Shown: one piece after another, positions 43,882-56,828 of the stretch | Position numbering within the stretch: position 1 is the stretch's first letter | Layout of the letters: every line of letters starts with the position of its first letter | Made by a program: the position numbers and the translations under genes | The notes under the pieces: model-generated | What the model saw: only the letters and a program-made list of their open reading frames with translations | The model's database searches: none | What the model was told of the DNA's origin: nothing | Source of the DNA: Pantoea sp. SOD02 | GTDB taxonomy: Bacteria; Pseudomonadota; Gammaproteobacteria; Enterobacterales; Enterobacteriaceae | DNA: 64,000 nucleotides | Assembly: GCF_024707505.1 (NCBI RefSeq) | Contig: NZ_CP102604.1 | Coordinates: 744,001-808,000, forward strand | Reading direction: 5' to 3'

Positions 43882-44000
43882 TCCAACATCATTCGAATTG
43901 CAGGAAGGCGGCAAGTGCGTAAGTCCCCGGGAGCTTACATCAGTAAGTGACCGGGGCGAGCGCACGCAGCCAACGCACCTGCAATTTGAAGGATGACGGA
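43882..44000 (+). repeat. ERIC element (enterobacterial repetitive intergenic consensus)
   Basis: The central segment, with GGGAGCTTACAT and CAGTAAGTGACCGGGG, matches the ERIC core. Flanking GAATTGCAGGAAGGCGGCAAG and CCAACGCACCTGCAATTTGAAGG form the long imperfect inverted ends. Length is about 119 bases, near the standard 127. It lies between divergent polB and yabI, where E. coli has the arabinose operon. Confidence 0.93.
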
Positions 44001-44077
44001 AAAGCCTACAATTCTTGCCTTGACGCTGGCTCCCGTGCTCTGGACAATCCAGCCTCTATATTCCGCAGAGGATATTT

Positions 44078-44842
44078 ATGGAAGCCTGGATTCAACACCT
44101 GTTTTCGCAATCGCTGGAGTACGCGCTGATCGCCGTTGCGCTGGTGACTTTCCTTGAGTCGCTGGCCTTCGTGGGATTGCTGTTGCCGGGCACGGTATTA
44201 ATGGCCAGCCTTGGGGCGCTGGTTGGAAGTGGACAAATTGGTCTTTACCCGGCGTGGGCGGCAGGTTTTGCTGGCTGCCTCATCGGGGATTGGGTTTCGT
44301 ATGGCATCGGCTGGAAATTTCAGGGGCCGCTGCATCGTTGGAAATACATCCAAAAATACAAGGGCTTGCTGGATAAAACCGAACATGCATTGCACCAGCA
44401 CAGCATGCTCACCATTTTGGTAGGGCGTTTCGTGGGGCCGACGCGTCCGCTGATTCCGCTGGCGGCCGGCATGCTGGAGTTGCCGGTGCGCAAGTTCCTG
44501 CCGCCTAACCTGATTGGCTGTATTCTCTGGCCTCCCGCTTATTTGATGCCGGGCATTCTGGCGGGCGTGGCGATTGACGTGCCGCAGGCCGCACAGGGCG
44601 GCAGCTTTAAGTGGTTGCTGTTGCTGGTGGCGCTGCTGCTGTGGATCGGTGGCTGGCTGCTGTGGCGCTGGTGGCGCAGCGGGAAAACCGTCGATTGGGC
44701 AACGAAATATCTGCCAACTGCGCGCCTGCGCTGGCTGGCTCCGCTAATGGCGGCAATTGGCCTGGGCGCGTTTATCGCTATCCAGTTCCATCCGATGATG
44801 CCGATCTTCCGCCACCTGCTGTGGAAAGTCTTCTTCGCTTAA
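44078..44842 (+). CDS. yabI: DedA-family inner membrane protein YabI
   Basis: This 254-residue polytopic protein belongs to the DedA (SNARE-associated/VTT) superfamily, proposed to act in lipid-carrier flipping and proton-motive force maintenance. It has the family motifs [18 protein letters not shown] near residue 26 and [17 protein letters not shown] near residue 117. Length is as in E. coli YabI. It converges on thiQ and overlaps it by 4 bases at the stop codons, with no terminator between. Confidence 0.95.
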   Translation: MEAWIQHLFSQSLEYALIAVALVTFLESLAFVGLLLPGTVLMASLGALVGSGQIGLYPAWAAGFAGCLIGDWVSYGIGWKFQGPLHRWKYIQKYKGLLDKTEHALHQHSMLTILVGRFVGPTRPLIPLAAGMLELPVRKFLPPNLIGCILWPPAYLMPGILAGVAIDVPQAAQGGSFKWLLLLVALLLWIGGWLLWRWWRSGKTVDWATKYLPTARLRWLAPLMAAIGLGAFIAIQFHPMMPIFRHLLWKVFFA

Positions 44843-45540
44843 CGCGATGTCACGCCAAGGATGGCGGCCGCCTCACTTTCACCACGCACCAAACTCTCAG
44901 TACTGCCATCCCAGTAGATGCGCCCATCGACGATCACCAAACTGCGTGGCGCAATCTGCTGAGCATCTTCCAGACTGTGCGACACCATCAACAAGGTGAT
45001 GTTACGGCTTTCGCATACCGAACGAACCAGCTGCAGCATCTCGTTGCGCAGCGCCGGATCCAGCGCTGAGAAGGGTTCGTCCAGCAGCAAAATTGGCTGA
45101 TTGCGCAGCAGGCAACGCGCCAGTGCCACGCGCTGACGCTGGCCGCCGGAAAGCTCGCCAGGCAAACGCGTGAGCATTGCCTGCAGGCCAGTTTGATCGG
45201 CGATATCCACGACTTGCTGCTGCTGTTCGCGCGTCAGTTTCAGGCCCGGATGTAAACCCAACGCCATGTTTTGCTGCACCGTCAGATGCGGAAAAAGGTT
45301 GTTCTCCTGGAACAGCATGGAAACCGGGCGCGCCGACGGTACGCTGTGAGTATGATCAATGCCGTTCATCACCAGCGCGCCTTGATTGATCGGCAAAAAG
45401 CCGCCAATCAGACTCAGCAAGGTACTTTTCCCCGCGCCGCTCGGACCGAGGATCGCCAGACGTTCACCGGCCTGCGCCGCAAAACTGAAGCGCATCGGCA
45501 GATGCTGATAAAGGTAAGTGAGGTTATTCAGTGTCAGCAT
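44839..45540 (-). CDS. thiQ: Thiamine ABC transporter ATP-binding subunit
   Basis: ThiQ powers import of thiamine, thiamine phosphate and TPP through ThiP. Walker A is GPSGAGKST near residue 34, the signature [14 protein letters not shown] near residue 130, and Walker [14 protein letters not shown]. It has 233 residues (E. coli 232). It overlaps thiP by 17 bases and is third gene of thiBPQ. Confidence 0.97.
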   Translation of the reverse strand: MLTLNNLTYLYQHLPMRFSFAAQAGERLAILGPSGAGKSTLLSLIGGFLPINQGALVMNGIDHTHSVPSARPVSMLFQENNLFPHLTVQQNMALGLHPGLKLTREQQQQVVDIADQTGLQAMLTRLPGELSGGQRQRVALARCLLRNQPILLLDEPFSALDPALRNEMLQLVRSVCESRNITLLMVSHSLEDAQQIAPRSLVIVDGRIYWDGSTESLVRGESEAAAILGVTSR

Positions 45541-47110
45541 GGCGACCCGGTAATTTTTCCATCAGAGTAAAGAGTAGCAAGCAGAGCAGCAGCAGCAGTA
45601 GCGCAGTGACGGCGCCGTCCGCACCGCGATAGGCGCCAATCTGCTGGAACAGATAGAAGGGCAGCGTGCGGAAATCGGCGCTGCCAAACAGCGCGACCAC
45701 GCCGAAATCACCAATCGACAGCACGCAGGCAAACGCCAGCGCCTGAGCAATTGGACGTTTCAGCGCGCGCAGCTCAATCAGCCGCAAACGGTTGAAGCCG
45801 GAGATGCCGAGTGAAGCGCAGAGCTGGCTGTAACGGGCGCTGATATCGCGCATCGGATTCTCCAGCACTTTCATGGCGTAAGGGATGGCGATCAGGGCAT
45901 TAGTAAAGATCACCAAACCATCGGCGCGCTGCGGCAGACCTACGGTGGCGTTGAACAGCAGGAAGAAACCGCTCGCCAGCACAATGCCCGGCATCGCCAG
46001 AATCAGCATGCCGCTCATCTCCATCGCCTGCGCGGCGATTACTTTTTGGCGCTGACGCAGCTCGCGGCTGCTCCACAACAGCATCATGGTCAGCACCACG
46101 CAGAGCACGCCAGCTCCCACGGCGATGCGTAGCGAGGTAAAGGTGGCTTGCCACAGCGCCGCTTGTTGCAGTGCACCGGCGACGCCGCCGCGCAAACCAT
46201 CGACGATTACCGCCGCCAGAGGCGGTAACAGCAGCAGCAGCGCCAGACTAATCAACAACGTATCGCTGATGCGCGCCTGCCATGAATCCTGCGGATCGCG
46301 CCAGCCGCGAATGCTCTGGCTGCCGGTGGGAATGGCTTTGCTAAAGCGCTGGCTCAGCAGCACCAGCAGCAAGCAACAACCGAGCTGTAACAGCGCCAGC
46401 AGCGCCGCGCGGCCCGGATCGTAGTCGAAATTCAGCGCCTGATAGATCGCCAGTTCCAGCGTGGTGGCCTGCGGTCCGCCGCCCAGCGCCAGCACCGTGG
46501 CGAAGCTGGCGAAACAGAGCATAAAGATCAGCGCCGCCGTCGGCAGAATCTGACGGCGCAGCCATGGCCATTCCAGCCAGCGAAACAGATTCCAGCCGCG
46601 CAGGCCTAGCTGGGCGGCGACTTGCCGCTGCTCGCCGGGAATGCTCTCCAGCGCCTGTAACAGCAGGCGCGTCGCCAGCGGCAGGTTAAAAAAGACGTGC
46701 GCCAGCAGAATGCCCTGCAGGCCATACGGTGAAAAGTGGTAGTCAAAGCCAATGGCCGCGCACAGTTGTGCCAGCCAGCCGCTGCGACCATACACGCTGA
46801 GCAAGCCAAACACCGCCACCAGCACCGGCAGCACCAGCGTCATGGCGCACAGGCGCAGCAACAGGTTGCGACCGGGAAAACGGCGGCGATAGAGCGCGCG
46901 GGCCAGCAAGATTGCGGGCAGCACCGAGAGCAACGCCGACAGCAGCGCCTGCTCAAACGAGAACAGCAGCACATGATGCAGATAACTGTCGTTGAGCAGC
47001 GCACGCCAGTCGGTGGCCGGCGCAACCATCACCAATGCGCCAAACGCCAGCAGCGCCACCGCGCACAGCAACAGCGCGATGGCGCTACCGGGAATTAACC
47101 AGCCGGGCAT
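45524..47110 (-). CDS. thiP: Thiamine ABC transporter permease
   Basis: ThiP is the fused two-lobe permease of the thiamine importer with about twelve membrane helices over 528 residues (E. coli 536). Two EAA-type coupling loops can be seen: [22 protein letters not shown] and [21 protein letters not shown]. The ATG at 47110 shares its A with the thiB stop (TAATG). E. coli ThiP has a slightly longer N-terminus, so a start further inside thiB cannot be excluded. Confidence 0.95.
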   Translation of the reverse strand: MPGWLIPGSAIALLLCAVALLAFGALVMVAPATDWRALLNDSYLHHVLLFSFEQALLSALLSVLPAILLARALYRRRFPGRNLLLRLCAMTLVLPVLVAVFGLLSVYGRSGWLAQLCAAIGFDYHFSPYGLQGILLAHVFFNLPLATRLLLQALESIPGEQRQVAAQLGLRGWNLFRWLEWPWLRRQILPTAALIFMLCFASFATVLALGGGPQATTLELAIYQALNFDYDPGRAALLALLQLGCCLLLVLLSQRFSKAIPTGSQSIRGWRDPQDSWQARISDTLLISLALLLLLPPLAAVIVDGLRGGVAGALQQAALWQATFTSLRIAVGAGVLCVVLTMMLLWSSRELRQRQKVIAAQAMEMSGMLILAMPGIVLASGFFLLFNATVGLPQRADGLVIFTNALIAIPYAMKVLENPMRDISARYSQLCASLGISGFNRLRLIELRALKRPIAQALAFACVLSIGDFGVVALFGSADFRTLPFYLFQQIGAYRGADGAVTALLLLLLCLLLFTLMEKLPGRHADTE

Positions 47111-48096
47111 TAACGGCTAACGGCGCTTTGCCATGCGCTGATCCACGCGGCGCGATGGTCGGCCACTTCGGCTGGCGTGTATTGCAACGCCTTGGCGGGT
47201 ACCTGCAGCGTTTGATAACCGGCTGGTAGATCGCTTTTGATCACCGGATACATCCAGTTGCCGGTGGGAATGGTCTGCTGGAAAGCCGGAGAAACCATAA
47301 ACTGCATGAACTGCTGCGCCAGCTTGGGCTGTTTGCTGCTGGCGAGCTGCGCGGCAACTTCCACCTGCAAATAGTGGCCTTCGCTAAATTCGGCAGCGGC
47401 GTAGTTCTCTTTCTTCTCTTCGATAATGTGATAAGCCGGAGAAGTGGTGTAGCTCAACACCAGATCGCCTTCGCCCTTCAGGAACAGGCCGTAAGCTTCG
47501 CTCCAGCCTTTGGTGACGGTAACGGTTTTTTGTGCCAGCTTCTGCCACGCCTCAGGCGCGTTATCGCCATAGACTTTCTGCATCCACAGCAGCAGGCCAA
47601 GGCCCGGCGTGCTGGTGCGCGGATCTTCATAAATCACGCGCCATTTTTCCGGGCTTTCGACCAGTTCTTTCAGGCTTTTCGGCGGATTCTTCAGTTTGTT
47701 TTTATCGTAGACGAAGGCGAAGTAGCCATAATCGAACGGGATGAAGGTGTCGTTGTGCCAGCCATCTGGCAACGATAATGCTTTGGTATCAACGCTACTT
47801 TTGGCAAACAGCCCGGTTTTCTCCGCCGCCTGCACCAGATTGTTATCCAGCCCCAGCACCACATCAGCTTTGCTGTTTTTGCCTTCCATGCGCACACGAT
47901 TGAGCAGCGATACGCCATCTTCCAGCGCTACGTACTTCAGTTCGCAGCCGCACTGCGCTTCAAAGGCTTTTTTTACCGCTGGACCGGGGCCCCAATCGGC
48001 AGAGAACGAATCGTAGGTGTAAACGGTGAGAACCGGTTTGGCAGCGAAAGCCGGTGCAGCAACCAGCAGCAACACAGGCAGAACTTTGTTTAACAC
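47110..48096 (-). CDS. thiB: Thiamine-binding periplasmic protein
   Basis: ThiB (TbpA) captures thiamine and its phosphates in the periplasm for ThiPQ. A signal peptide ends AAPAFA near residue 18. The mature protein begins AKPVLTVYTYDSFSADWGPG, as in E. coli; total length is 328 (E. coli 327). It is first gene of thiBPQ and lies behind a TPP riboswitch. Confidence 0.97.
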   Translation of the reverse strand: MLNKVLPVLLLVAAPAFAAKPVLTVYTYDSFSADWGPGPAVKKAFEAQCGCELKYVALEDGVSLLNRVRMEGKNSKADVVLGLDNNLVQAAEKTGLFAKSSVDTKALSLPDGWHNDTFIPFDYGYFAFVYDKNKLKNPPKSLKELVESPEKWRVIYEDPRTSTPGLGLLLWMQKVYGDNAPEAWQKLAQKTVTVTKGWSEAYGLFLKGEGDLVLSYTTSPAYHIIEEKKENYAAAEFSEGHYLQVEVAAQLASSKQPKLAQQFMQFMVSPAFQQTIPTGNWMYPVIKSDLPAGYQTLQVPAKALQYTPAEVADHRAAWISAWQSAVSR

Positions 48097-48154
48097 TTTG
48101 CGCTCCTTGAGGAGAAGATAAGGTCGAGTCGCAAAGGATCTGAGGAGTGAGACA

Positions 48155-48236
48155 TCTCAAATCCCTACGCCGGTATTAGCCGGATCAGGTTCGACGGGTT
48201 TCTCTCAGCCCTGATTTCAAGGCACCCCGTTGAGAA
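48155..48236 (-). ncRNA. TPP riboswitch (THI element) controlling thiBPQ
   Basis: On the minus strand the aptamer reads ACGGGGTGCC, GGCTGAGA, ACCCGTCGAACCTGATCCGG and TACCGGCGTAGGGA in order, the diagnostic TPP conserved blocks. It ends about 60 bases before the thiB ATG. Thiamine diphosphate binding is expected to reduce transporter expression. The same RNA is annotated as sroA in E. coli. Confidence 0.97.
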
Positions 48237-48274
48237 CGGCTCATTCTAGACATTTATATGACAGCGCGAAAGGA

Positions 48275-49936
48275 TCACAGCTCCGGCGGCGCAAACCAGG
48301 CTGATTTGAAGTCAAACCAGCCGAGCGTATTGAGACGCACGCCGCGCATACTGCGCTGTCCTTCCAGCAGCAGCCAGTGATGGAACAGCGGATGCAGATA
48401 GTCGCTGTCGATCAGCTGTTTACTCCAATCCGCCAAGGGTAAATCCTTTTGCCGCCAGCGCGCGGCATCGGCTTGCCAGTCAATTGGGATGCAGTGATGC
48501 ATCAACGGCAGCTCAAACAGCTGGGCGAACAGCGCGTACTCGAGCGGCAAGGTAAAGTTGACGCTGCCGAGCCAGATGTCACTTTCACCTTCCCCCTCGA
48601 ACCACTCTTCGTAGCTCACAACGCGGGTGATCAGCTCAACACCTTGCTGCGCCAGCAGCGGTCGCAGCGCGTTGGCGATACCTTCATGCTCAACGTGATG
48701 GCTGTACCAGCTCAACGTCAGTTGGGTTAAACCTGCTGGCTTGTCGGCGGGCGTGAGATCGCGGCGATGGTGCCAGCGTGGCAGCAAGCCATAAGCGGGG
48801 AACCAGTAACGCTGATAGCCGACGCCAGCATGATTCAATAAGGCGATCGGATTAAACAGATAACTCACCCAGCGGCGGAAATGCGCATCGCGGCCCAATG
48901 CGGAGCGCTGATCGTAAAGCAGAAAGTAGCAGCCTTCTTCCAGACGGCTCTCTTCCGATTTTTCGTCAGCGGTTTCGCCCTGCAGTTTCACTCCGGCATA
49001 CACCAGCTCATCACTGATCTCCGGCAGCACCCAAATCGACACATCGTCAATCAGCGCGCGATAGCCAAAGTAATCATCGAAGGCGGCGATTTTCAGCTGC
49101 GTTTGTTGGTTGCGCACCACGCTGTACGGGCCGGTGCCAATCGGCTGGCGGGCAAACTGACGCAGCGTTGGCCATTCGCGCGGCAGGATCATCGCGCTGA
49201 CGCTGGCCAGCAGCCACGGCAACCAATCATCCGGCTGGCTCAGATGGATATCCAGCGTCCAGGGCGCGGGCGACTCCAGTTTACTGATGTGAGAAAACAG
49301 CGGCTGGCTGCGCACGCGTTCCAGCGAAGCAATCACATCCTCCATTTCCAGTTCACGACCATGATGAAAACGGATCGCCGGGCGCAGGAAGAAGCGCCAC
49401 TGCAGCGGCGAGGTTTGCTGCCAGTGATGGGCGATATCGGGTTCGATTTCCCCCTTTTCCTCATTTATGCGCATCAGGCCGTTGAAAATTTGTCGCGCCA
49501 GATGGGTTTCTGAGCGGCGCAGTGGCGAACCGGGCAGCAGATTGGGCAGCGGACGGTAATAGAGCACGCGCAGGATGTGTTTACCCTGACGGAAGCTGCG
49601 GCCTAAATGTGCCGCGATCATCTGGCGCACCTGATTTTTATCGCCAACCAGTTGCACTAACTGTTCGATGCGATCCTGCTCAAGTAGATCCTCAGCACGC
49701 TGCTGCTGAAGCGCCAGGCCGGTATAGCAGAAACTCAGCATCGAGCGCTTGCCGCGTCCCGCTTCCGCCTGCCAAATCAGCCAGCCTTCACTCTGCATGG
49801 CGTTGAGCAGGTTACGCATATGGCGACGCGAGCAGTGCAGCAGATCGGCCAGTTCGTTGAGCGTGGTTTCCTGATCCTGCCCCTGACAGCTTTGCCATAA
49901 GCGGATGAATTGCTGCTGCAAACGTGAAGAGGACAT
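48275..49936 (-). CDS. sgrR: Transcriptional regulator of sugar-phosphate stress SgrR
   Basis: SgrR activates the sgrS small RNA and setA when sugar phosphates accumulate. An N-terminal winged helix-turn-helix ([20 protein letters not shown]) is followed by a domain like solute-binding proteins of ABC importers (from about residue 160). It has 553 residues (E. coli 551). It is divergent from the SgrS-like RNA and setA. GGGGAACTCC precedes it in the shared control region. Confidence 0.96.
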   Translation of the reverse strand: MSSSRLQQQFIRLWQSCQGQDQETTLNELADLLHCSRRHMRNLLNAMQSEGWLIWQAEAGRGKRSMLSFCYTGLALQQQRAEDLLEQDRIEQLVQLVGDKNQVRQMIAAHLGRSFRQGKHILRVLYYRPLPNLLPGSPLRRSETHLARQIFNGLMRINEEKGEIEPDIAHHWQQTSPLQWRFFLRPAIRFHHGRELEMEDVIASLERVRSQPLFSHISKLESPAPWTLDIHLSQPDDWLPWLLASVSAMILPREWPTLRQFARQPIGTGPYSVVRNQQTQLKIAAFDDYFGYRALIDDVSIWVLPEISDELVYAGVKLQGETADEKSEESRLEEGCYFLLYDQRSALGRDAHFRRWVSYLFNPIALLNHAGVGYQRYWFPAYGLLPRWHHRRDLTPADKPAGLTQLTLSWYSHHVEHEGIANALRPLLAQQGVELITRVVSYEEWFEGEGESDIWLGSVNFTLPLEYALFAQLFELPLMHHCIPIDWQADAARWRQKDLPLADWSKQLIDSDYLHPLFHHWLLLEGQRSMRGVRLNTLGWFDFKSAWFAPPEL

Positions 49937-50002
49937 AAAAGGGGAACTCCTTGTCAGAATCGCTCAGTTTTTCCTGCCTCATATTAGAGGCATACTGCAC
50001 GG

Positions 50003-50126
50003 CAATGGAAGAGCGGGAGGCATTCAGTAATGAATGGCGCTCTGCCAGCGGTTCCGCCGACGTGGAACCTCTTTCTGAGTAGGGTGCATTTTCACCGCCA
50101 GCAGCGCTTTATCTGCTGGCTTTTTT
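50003..50126 (+). ncRNA. sgrS: SgrS-like small RNA, short form apparently without SgrT
   Basis: The locus is that of SgrS, between sgrR and setA. A 5' hairpin pairs AGAGCG with CGCTCT and CATTC with GAATG (50010-50043). GGTTCC/GGAACC forms a second stem (50050-50069). CTGAGT at 50075-50080 is the exposed seed known to pair with ptsG mRNA in E. coli. GGTG/CACC and a final terminator, GCCAGCAG/CTGCTGGC plus six Ts (50097-50126), match the E. coli SgrS 3' end. The 5' end is a guess from a CATACT box at 49991. No SgrT-like frame exists; a 25-codon frame from 50005 has no likeness to SgrT. Confidence 0.85.
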
Positions 50127-50191
50127 CGTTTTCCTGTAGAATCTTCTACCCTCATTTCTCTACCTTTTTTTATTCGCAAAGGGATTTCTGC

Positions 50192-51370
50192 ATGAAATCG
50201 CTGTTAACGCGTCAACGTCGCATCAATCCGGTCTATCTCTCGTTTATGGCAGTGTCGTTTATGACCGGCGTGGCTGGTGCGCTGCAGGCGCCGACGCTGA
50301 GCCTGTTTCTGACGCGCGAAGTGCAGGTAAGTCCGTTCTGGGTCGGCTTGTTCTTTACCATCAATGCGATCGCCGGGATTGTGATTAGCCTGCTGATGGC
50401 GAAACGCTCCGATAACCAGGGCGATCGCCGCAACCTGATTCTGTTTTGCTGCCTGATGGCGACGCTGAATGCGCTGCTGTTTGCCTTCAATCGCCACTAT
50501 TTAACGCTGGTGACGCTGGGCGTATTTTTGTCGGCGCTGGCCAGCGTGTCGATTCCGCAGGTGTTTGCGCTCGCGCGCGAATATGCCGATCAGTCGGCGC
50601 GTGAAGTGGTGATGTTCAGCTCGGTGATGCGTGCGCAGCTGTCGCTGGCGTGGGTGATTGGGCCGCCGCTGTCGTTTGCGCTGGCGCTCAACTACGGCTT
50701 TGTGACGCTGTTTTGCGTGGCGGCGGGGATTTTCCTGCTGAGCATGCTGCTGATCTGGCGTACCTTGCCGTCGGTGCCGCGCGTGGTGGCATCGCCTGAA
50801 GAGGTGCTGACGCAGCTGAGCCCGTGGAAAGACAGCCAGGTGCGGTTGCTGTTTATCGCCTCCGTCACCATGTGGGCGTGCAACACCATGTATATCATTG
50901 ATATGCCGCTGTATATCAGCTCTACGCTTGGCTTACCGGAGAAGCTGGCGGGATTGCTGATGGGCACTGCCGCCGGGCTAGAGATTCCAATCATGCTGCT
51001 GGCCGGGCATTACGCGCGGCGCACCGGCAAACGCAAACTGATGCTGCTGGCGCTGGTGGCGGCGATTGTGTTTTATCTCGGATTGGTGATGTTCCAGTCG
51101 CGCACTGCGTTGATGGTGCTGCAATTGTTTAACGCTGCCTTTATTGGCATCATCGCAGGGATTGGCATGTTGTGGTTCCAGGATTTAATGCCGGGCCGCG
51201 CGGGTGCGGCGACGACGCTGTTCACCACCTCGATTTCCACCGGCATGATTATCGCCGGCATCATTCAGGGCACCATGAGTGAGCGCTTTGGTCATGAGTC
51301 AGTTTACTGGCTGGCGTTGGGGCTGGCGGTGCTGGCGTTGGGATTGGCGTCGCGCGTGCGGGATGTATAA
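50192..51370 (+). CDS. setA: Sugar efflux transporter SetA (MFS)
   Basis: SetA exports glucosides and lactose-like sugars and helps in glucose-phosphate stress. It has 392 residues, the E. coli length, with twelve helices and the motifs MTGVAGALQAPTLSLFL near residue 24 and AKRSDNQGDRRN in loop 2-3. The frame is open upstream, but the ATG at 50192, after AAAGGGA, matches the family start. It lies just downstream of the SgrS-like RNA and may be partly read from the same promoter. It converges on leuD. Confidence 0.96.
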   Translation: MKSLLTRQRRINPVYLSFMAVSFMTGVAGALQAPTLSLFLTREVQVSPFWVGLFFTINAIAGIVISLLMAKRSDNQGDRRNLILFCCLMATLNALLFAFNRHYLTLVTLGVFLSALASVSIPQVFALAREYADQSAREVVMFSSVMRAQLSLAWVIGPPLSFALALNYGFVTLFCVAAGIFLLSMLLIWRTLPSVPRVVASPEEVLTQLSPWKDSQVRLLFIASVTMWACNTMYIIDMPLYISSTLGLPEKLAGLLMGTAAGLEIPIMLLAGHYARRTGKRKLMLLALVAAIVFYLGLVMFQSRTALMVLQLFNAAFIGIIAGIGMLWFQDLMPGRAGAATTLFTTSISTGMIIAGIIQGTMSERFGHESVYWLALGLAVLALGLASRVRDV

Positions 51371-51375
51371 AGGAT

Positions 51376-51398
51376 AAGGGCGACATCACGTCGCCCTT
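51376..51398. terminator. Terminator between setA and leuD
   Basis: AAGGGCGAC, the loop ATCAC, then GTCGCCCTT form a perfect 9-bp stem between convergent genes. The T tract is weak on both sides. Confidence 0.75.
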
Positions 51399-51404
51399 GT
51401 TGCC

Positions 51405-52010
51405 TTAGCGTAAGAACGCGGGCTGATTGGTTTCGTAGCTGAAGATTGAGGCTTCGTGTTGCAGCGTCAGGCCAATGCTGTCGAGACCGTTGATCATGCA
51501 GTGACGGCGGAAGCTGTCGATTTCAAAGCTATAGGTCTTATCGCCTGCCGTAACAGTTTGCGCTTCCAGATCCACGGTGAAAGAGACGCCAGGCTGCGCG
51601 GCAACCAGTTTGAACATCTCATCCACTTCTTCATCGCTCAACTTCACCGGCAGCAGCTGGTTGTTGAAGCTGTTGCCATAGAAGATGTCGGCGAAGCTTG
51701 GCGCGATCACCACATGGAAACCGAAATCGGTCAGCGCCCACGGCGCGTGCTCACGCGATGAGCCGCAGCCAAAGTTCTCACGCGCCAGCAAAATGCTGGT
51801 GCCTTTGAATTCGGGTTTGTTCAGCACGAAGCTGGCAGTTGGCACTGTGCCCGCATCATCTTCAAAACGCCAGTCGTGGAACAGGTGCGCGCCAAAACCG
51901 GTGCGCGTCACTTTCTGCAGGAACTGCTTTGGAATGATGGCATCAGTATCGACGTTGGCCGCATCTAATGGCGCCACAATTCCGCTGTGTTGAGTAAATT
52001 TGTTCGCCAT
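51405..52010 (-). CDS. leuD: 3-isopropylmalate dehydratase small subunit
   Basis: LeuD forms the swivelling part of isopropylmalate isomerase with LeuC. It has 201 residues as in E. coli, with [16 protein letters not shown] near residue 18 and the [14 protein letters not shown] motif near residue 80. It is last gene of leuABCD, 3 bases after leuC. Confidence 0.98.
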   Translation of the reverse strand: MANKFTQHSGIVAPLDAANVDTDAIIPKQFLQKVTRTGFGAHLFHDWRFEDDAGTVPTASFVLNKPEFKGTSILLARENFGCGSSREHAPWALTDFGFHVVIAPSFADIFYGNSFNNQLLPVKLSDEEVDEMFKLVAAQPGVSFTVDLEAQTVTAGDKTYSFEIDSFRRHCMINGLDSIGLTLQHEASIFSYETNQPAFLR

Positions 52011-52013
52011 GGT

Positions 52014-53420
52014 TTACGCTCCCTGAGTCAATTCACGAATGTCGGCAAAACGACCGGTTACGGCAGCCGCAGCGGCCATCGCCGGGCTCACCAGGTGCGT
52101 GCGTCCACCGCGGCCCTGACGGCCTTCAAAGTTACGGTTGCTGGTTGATGCGCAACGTTCGCCTGGATTCAGGCGGTCATTGTTCATTGCCAGACACATT
52201 GAGCAACCCGGTAAACGCCATTCAAAACCGGCTTCGAGGAAGATTTTGTCCAGACCTTCGGCTTCGGCTTGTGCTTTCACCGGACCGGAACCTGGTACCA
52301 CCATCGCTACTACGCCCGGCGCTACTTTGCGACCTTTGGCAATTGCGGCAGCGGCACGCAGATCTTCAATACGTGAGTTGGTGCAGGAACCGATAAACAC
52401 TTTATCGATCGCTACGTCAGTCAGTTTGATGCCTGGCTGCAGATCCATGTACGCCAGCGCTTTCTCTGCAGAAGCGCGCTCAACCGGATCGGCAAAGGAT
52501 TGTGGATTCGGGATCGCTTGATCGACCGCCATCACCTGGCCTGGATTGGTGCCCCAGGTCACTTGCGGGGCGATATCTTCGGCGTGAAGCGTGACGATGC
52601 TGTCGAATTTGGCATCGCTGTCGGACTTCAGCGTGCGCCAGTAAGCGACCGCTTGTTCCCACTGCTCGCCCTTCGGCGCGAACTGCTTGTCTTTGAGGTA
52701 AGCGAAAGTGGTGTCATCCGGCGCAACCAGGCCCGCTTTGGCACCCATTTCAATCGCCATGTTACACAGCGTCATGCGGCCTTCCATGCTCAGCGCTTCG
52801 ATCGCTGGGCCACAGAATTCGACAACGTGACCGGTACCGCCAGCGCTGCCGGTTTTACCGATGATCGCCAATACGATGTCTTTGGCAGTGATGCCCGGCG
52901 CAGCTTCGCCCAGCACTTCAATCTTCATGGTTTTCGCGCGGCCCTGCTTCAGGGTTTGCGTGGCAAACACATGCTCAACTTCGGAAGTACCGATACCGAA
53001 TGCCAGTGAACCGAACGCGCCGTGGGTGGCGGTGTGGGAATCGCCGCACACAATGGTCATGCCCGGCAACGTCATACCTTGCTCTGGCCCAATCACGTGC
53101 ACGATGCCCTGGAACGGGTGATTCAGGTCATACAGCTGAATGCCGAACTCAGCACAGTTCTTGATCAGCTCTTGCATCTGAATACGCGCCATCTCGCCAG
53201 ACGCGTTGATATCTTTGGTCTGCGTCGAAACGTTGTGATCCATGGTGGCGAAGGTTTTCGACGGCTGGCGCACTTTGCGGCCGTGTGCGCGCAGGCCATC
53301 AAAGGCCTGCGGTGACGTCACTTCATGGATCAGATGGCGATCGATATAGAGTAACGGAGTTTCGTTAGGCGTTTCGTGGACGACATGTGCATCAAATAAC
53401 TTCTGGTATAAGCTTTTCAT
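52014..53420 (-). CDS. leuC: 3-isopropylmalate dehydratase large subunit
   Basis: LeuC carries the 4Fe-4S cluster and isomerises 2- to 3-isopropylmalate. Cluster ligands are in [14 protein letters not shown] and in GCSMCLAMN. The ATG at 53420 gives 468 residues (E. coli 466) and the [14 protein letters not shown] start; a longer frame would enter leuB. The gap to leuB is 4 bases. Confidence 0.98.
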   Translation of the reverse strand: MKSLYQKLFDAHVVHETPNETPLLYIDRHLIHEVTSPQAFDGLRAHGRKVRQPSKTFATMDHNVSTQTKDINASGEMARIQMQELIKNCAEFGIQLYDLNHPFQGIVHVIGPEQGMTLPGMTIVCGDSHTATHGAFGSLAFGIGTSEVEHVFATQTLKQGRAKTMKIEVLGEAAPGITAKDIVLAIIGKTGSAGGTGHVVEFCGPAIEALSMEGRMTLCNMAIEMGAKAGLVAPDDTTFAYLKDKQFAPKGEQWEQAVAYWRTLKSDSDAKFDSIVTLHAEDIAPQVTWGTNPGQVMAVDQAIPNPQSFADPVERASAEKALAYMDLQPGIKLTDVAIDKVFIGSCTNSRIEDLRAAAAIAKGRKVAPGVVAMVVPGSGPVKAQAEAEGLDKIFLEAGFEWRLPGCSMCLAMNNDRLNPGERCASTSNRNFEGRQGRGGRTHLVSPAMAAAAAVTGRFADIRELTQGA

Positions 53421-53424
53421 TTTA

Positions 53425-56081
<2,657 letters not shown>

Positions 56082-56123
56082 CGTAATCTTCCTTATGCAT
56101 TAACGTTGCCGGTGCTACGAGCA

Positions 56124-56152
56124 TAAAAAAACCCGCGCATTGGCGCGGGTTT
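56124..56152 (-). terminator. leu operon attenuator terminator
   Basis: On the minus strand AAACCCGCGC, the loop CAAT, then GCGCGGGT are followed by a run of seven Ts. It lies between leuL and leuA. Confidence 0.93.
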
Positions 56153-56174
56153 CTTAAACTTCTGCAGGTTCGAA

Positions 56175-56258
56175 TCAGTTATTGATTCCGCCCACGAGTC
56201 TACCGCGCAAACTGGATGCGTTTAGTAGTAGACCGAGTAGGCGGAAAGAATGAAACAT
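56175..56258 (-). CDS. leuL: leu operon leader peptide
   Basis: A 27-residue frame, MFHSFRLLGLLLNASSLRGR and seven more residues, contains a cluster of leucine codons (CTA CTC GGT CTA CTA CTA, four of them the rare CTA). Slow translation under leucine shortage would stall the ribosome there and prevent the attenuator at 56124-56152 from folding. The pattern is that of E. coli leuL (28 residues). ACGAGG lies about 8 bases before the ATG. Confidence 0.93.
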   Translation of the reverse strand: MFHSFRLLGLLLNASSLRGRLVGGINN

Positions 56259-56291
56259 GATTCAAACCTCGTAAATTTTTGGATGCACATA

Positions 56292-56320
56292 TTGGTACTG
56301 GAATTGACGTATGAAGTCAA
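56292..56320 (-). promoter_or_regulatory. Candidate leuLABCD promoter
   Basis: On the minus strand TTGACT, 17 bases, then TACCAA, aligned with the E. coli leu promoter region (shared TCCAGTA before the -10). The -10 is weak. Confidence 0.5.
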
Positions 56321-56822
56321 CCTTAAGTGCAAGGGTATTTCTGAGAGGTAAAAAGGGCGATGTGCTGTGATTTTTCAGCTGCGCAGAGCAATGGCATTAA
56401 TTAGTAACAGGATAAGTGATTCCATCCACTTAAAAAATCGTTTAGAAAATAGAATTTATTTTAACTAATTGATAATTATTGGCTTATGTCGGCAATGCGC
56501 ATTGCTGGTAAAACAAGATTAGGCTTGTTGTTAAGAAGAATATGATGTGATTAGACCGTTTTATAGATAATCACGCCAGAAAGTAATTATCACAAAAGAT
56601 TGTGGACTGAGTGGTCAGGCAATATGAAAATCATATTTCTTAGAACACGCTGCAAATAATCTCTAAACCAGCATTTTCCTCTGTGGTTATGACGAAGCAT
56701 TAGTTTAATCCTCGCAGGCAATAATCACGCATCAGTGCCTTTATTGCCGGATTGGGCGCGACGTGGCGTCCTGGCGTTTGCAGGCCGGGTTGTCTGCGGT
56801 TATGGTAATCGACCTACTCTCA

Positions 56823-56828
56823 TATAAT
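56823..56828 (+). promoter_or_regulatory. Candidate ilvIH -10 element
   Basis: A perfect TATAAT with no good -35 hexamer upstream, as expected for an Lrp-activated promoter. It would give a leader of about 155 bases. Confidence 0.5.
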
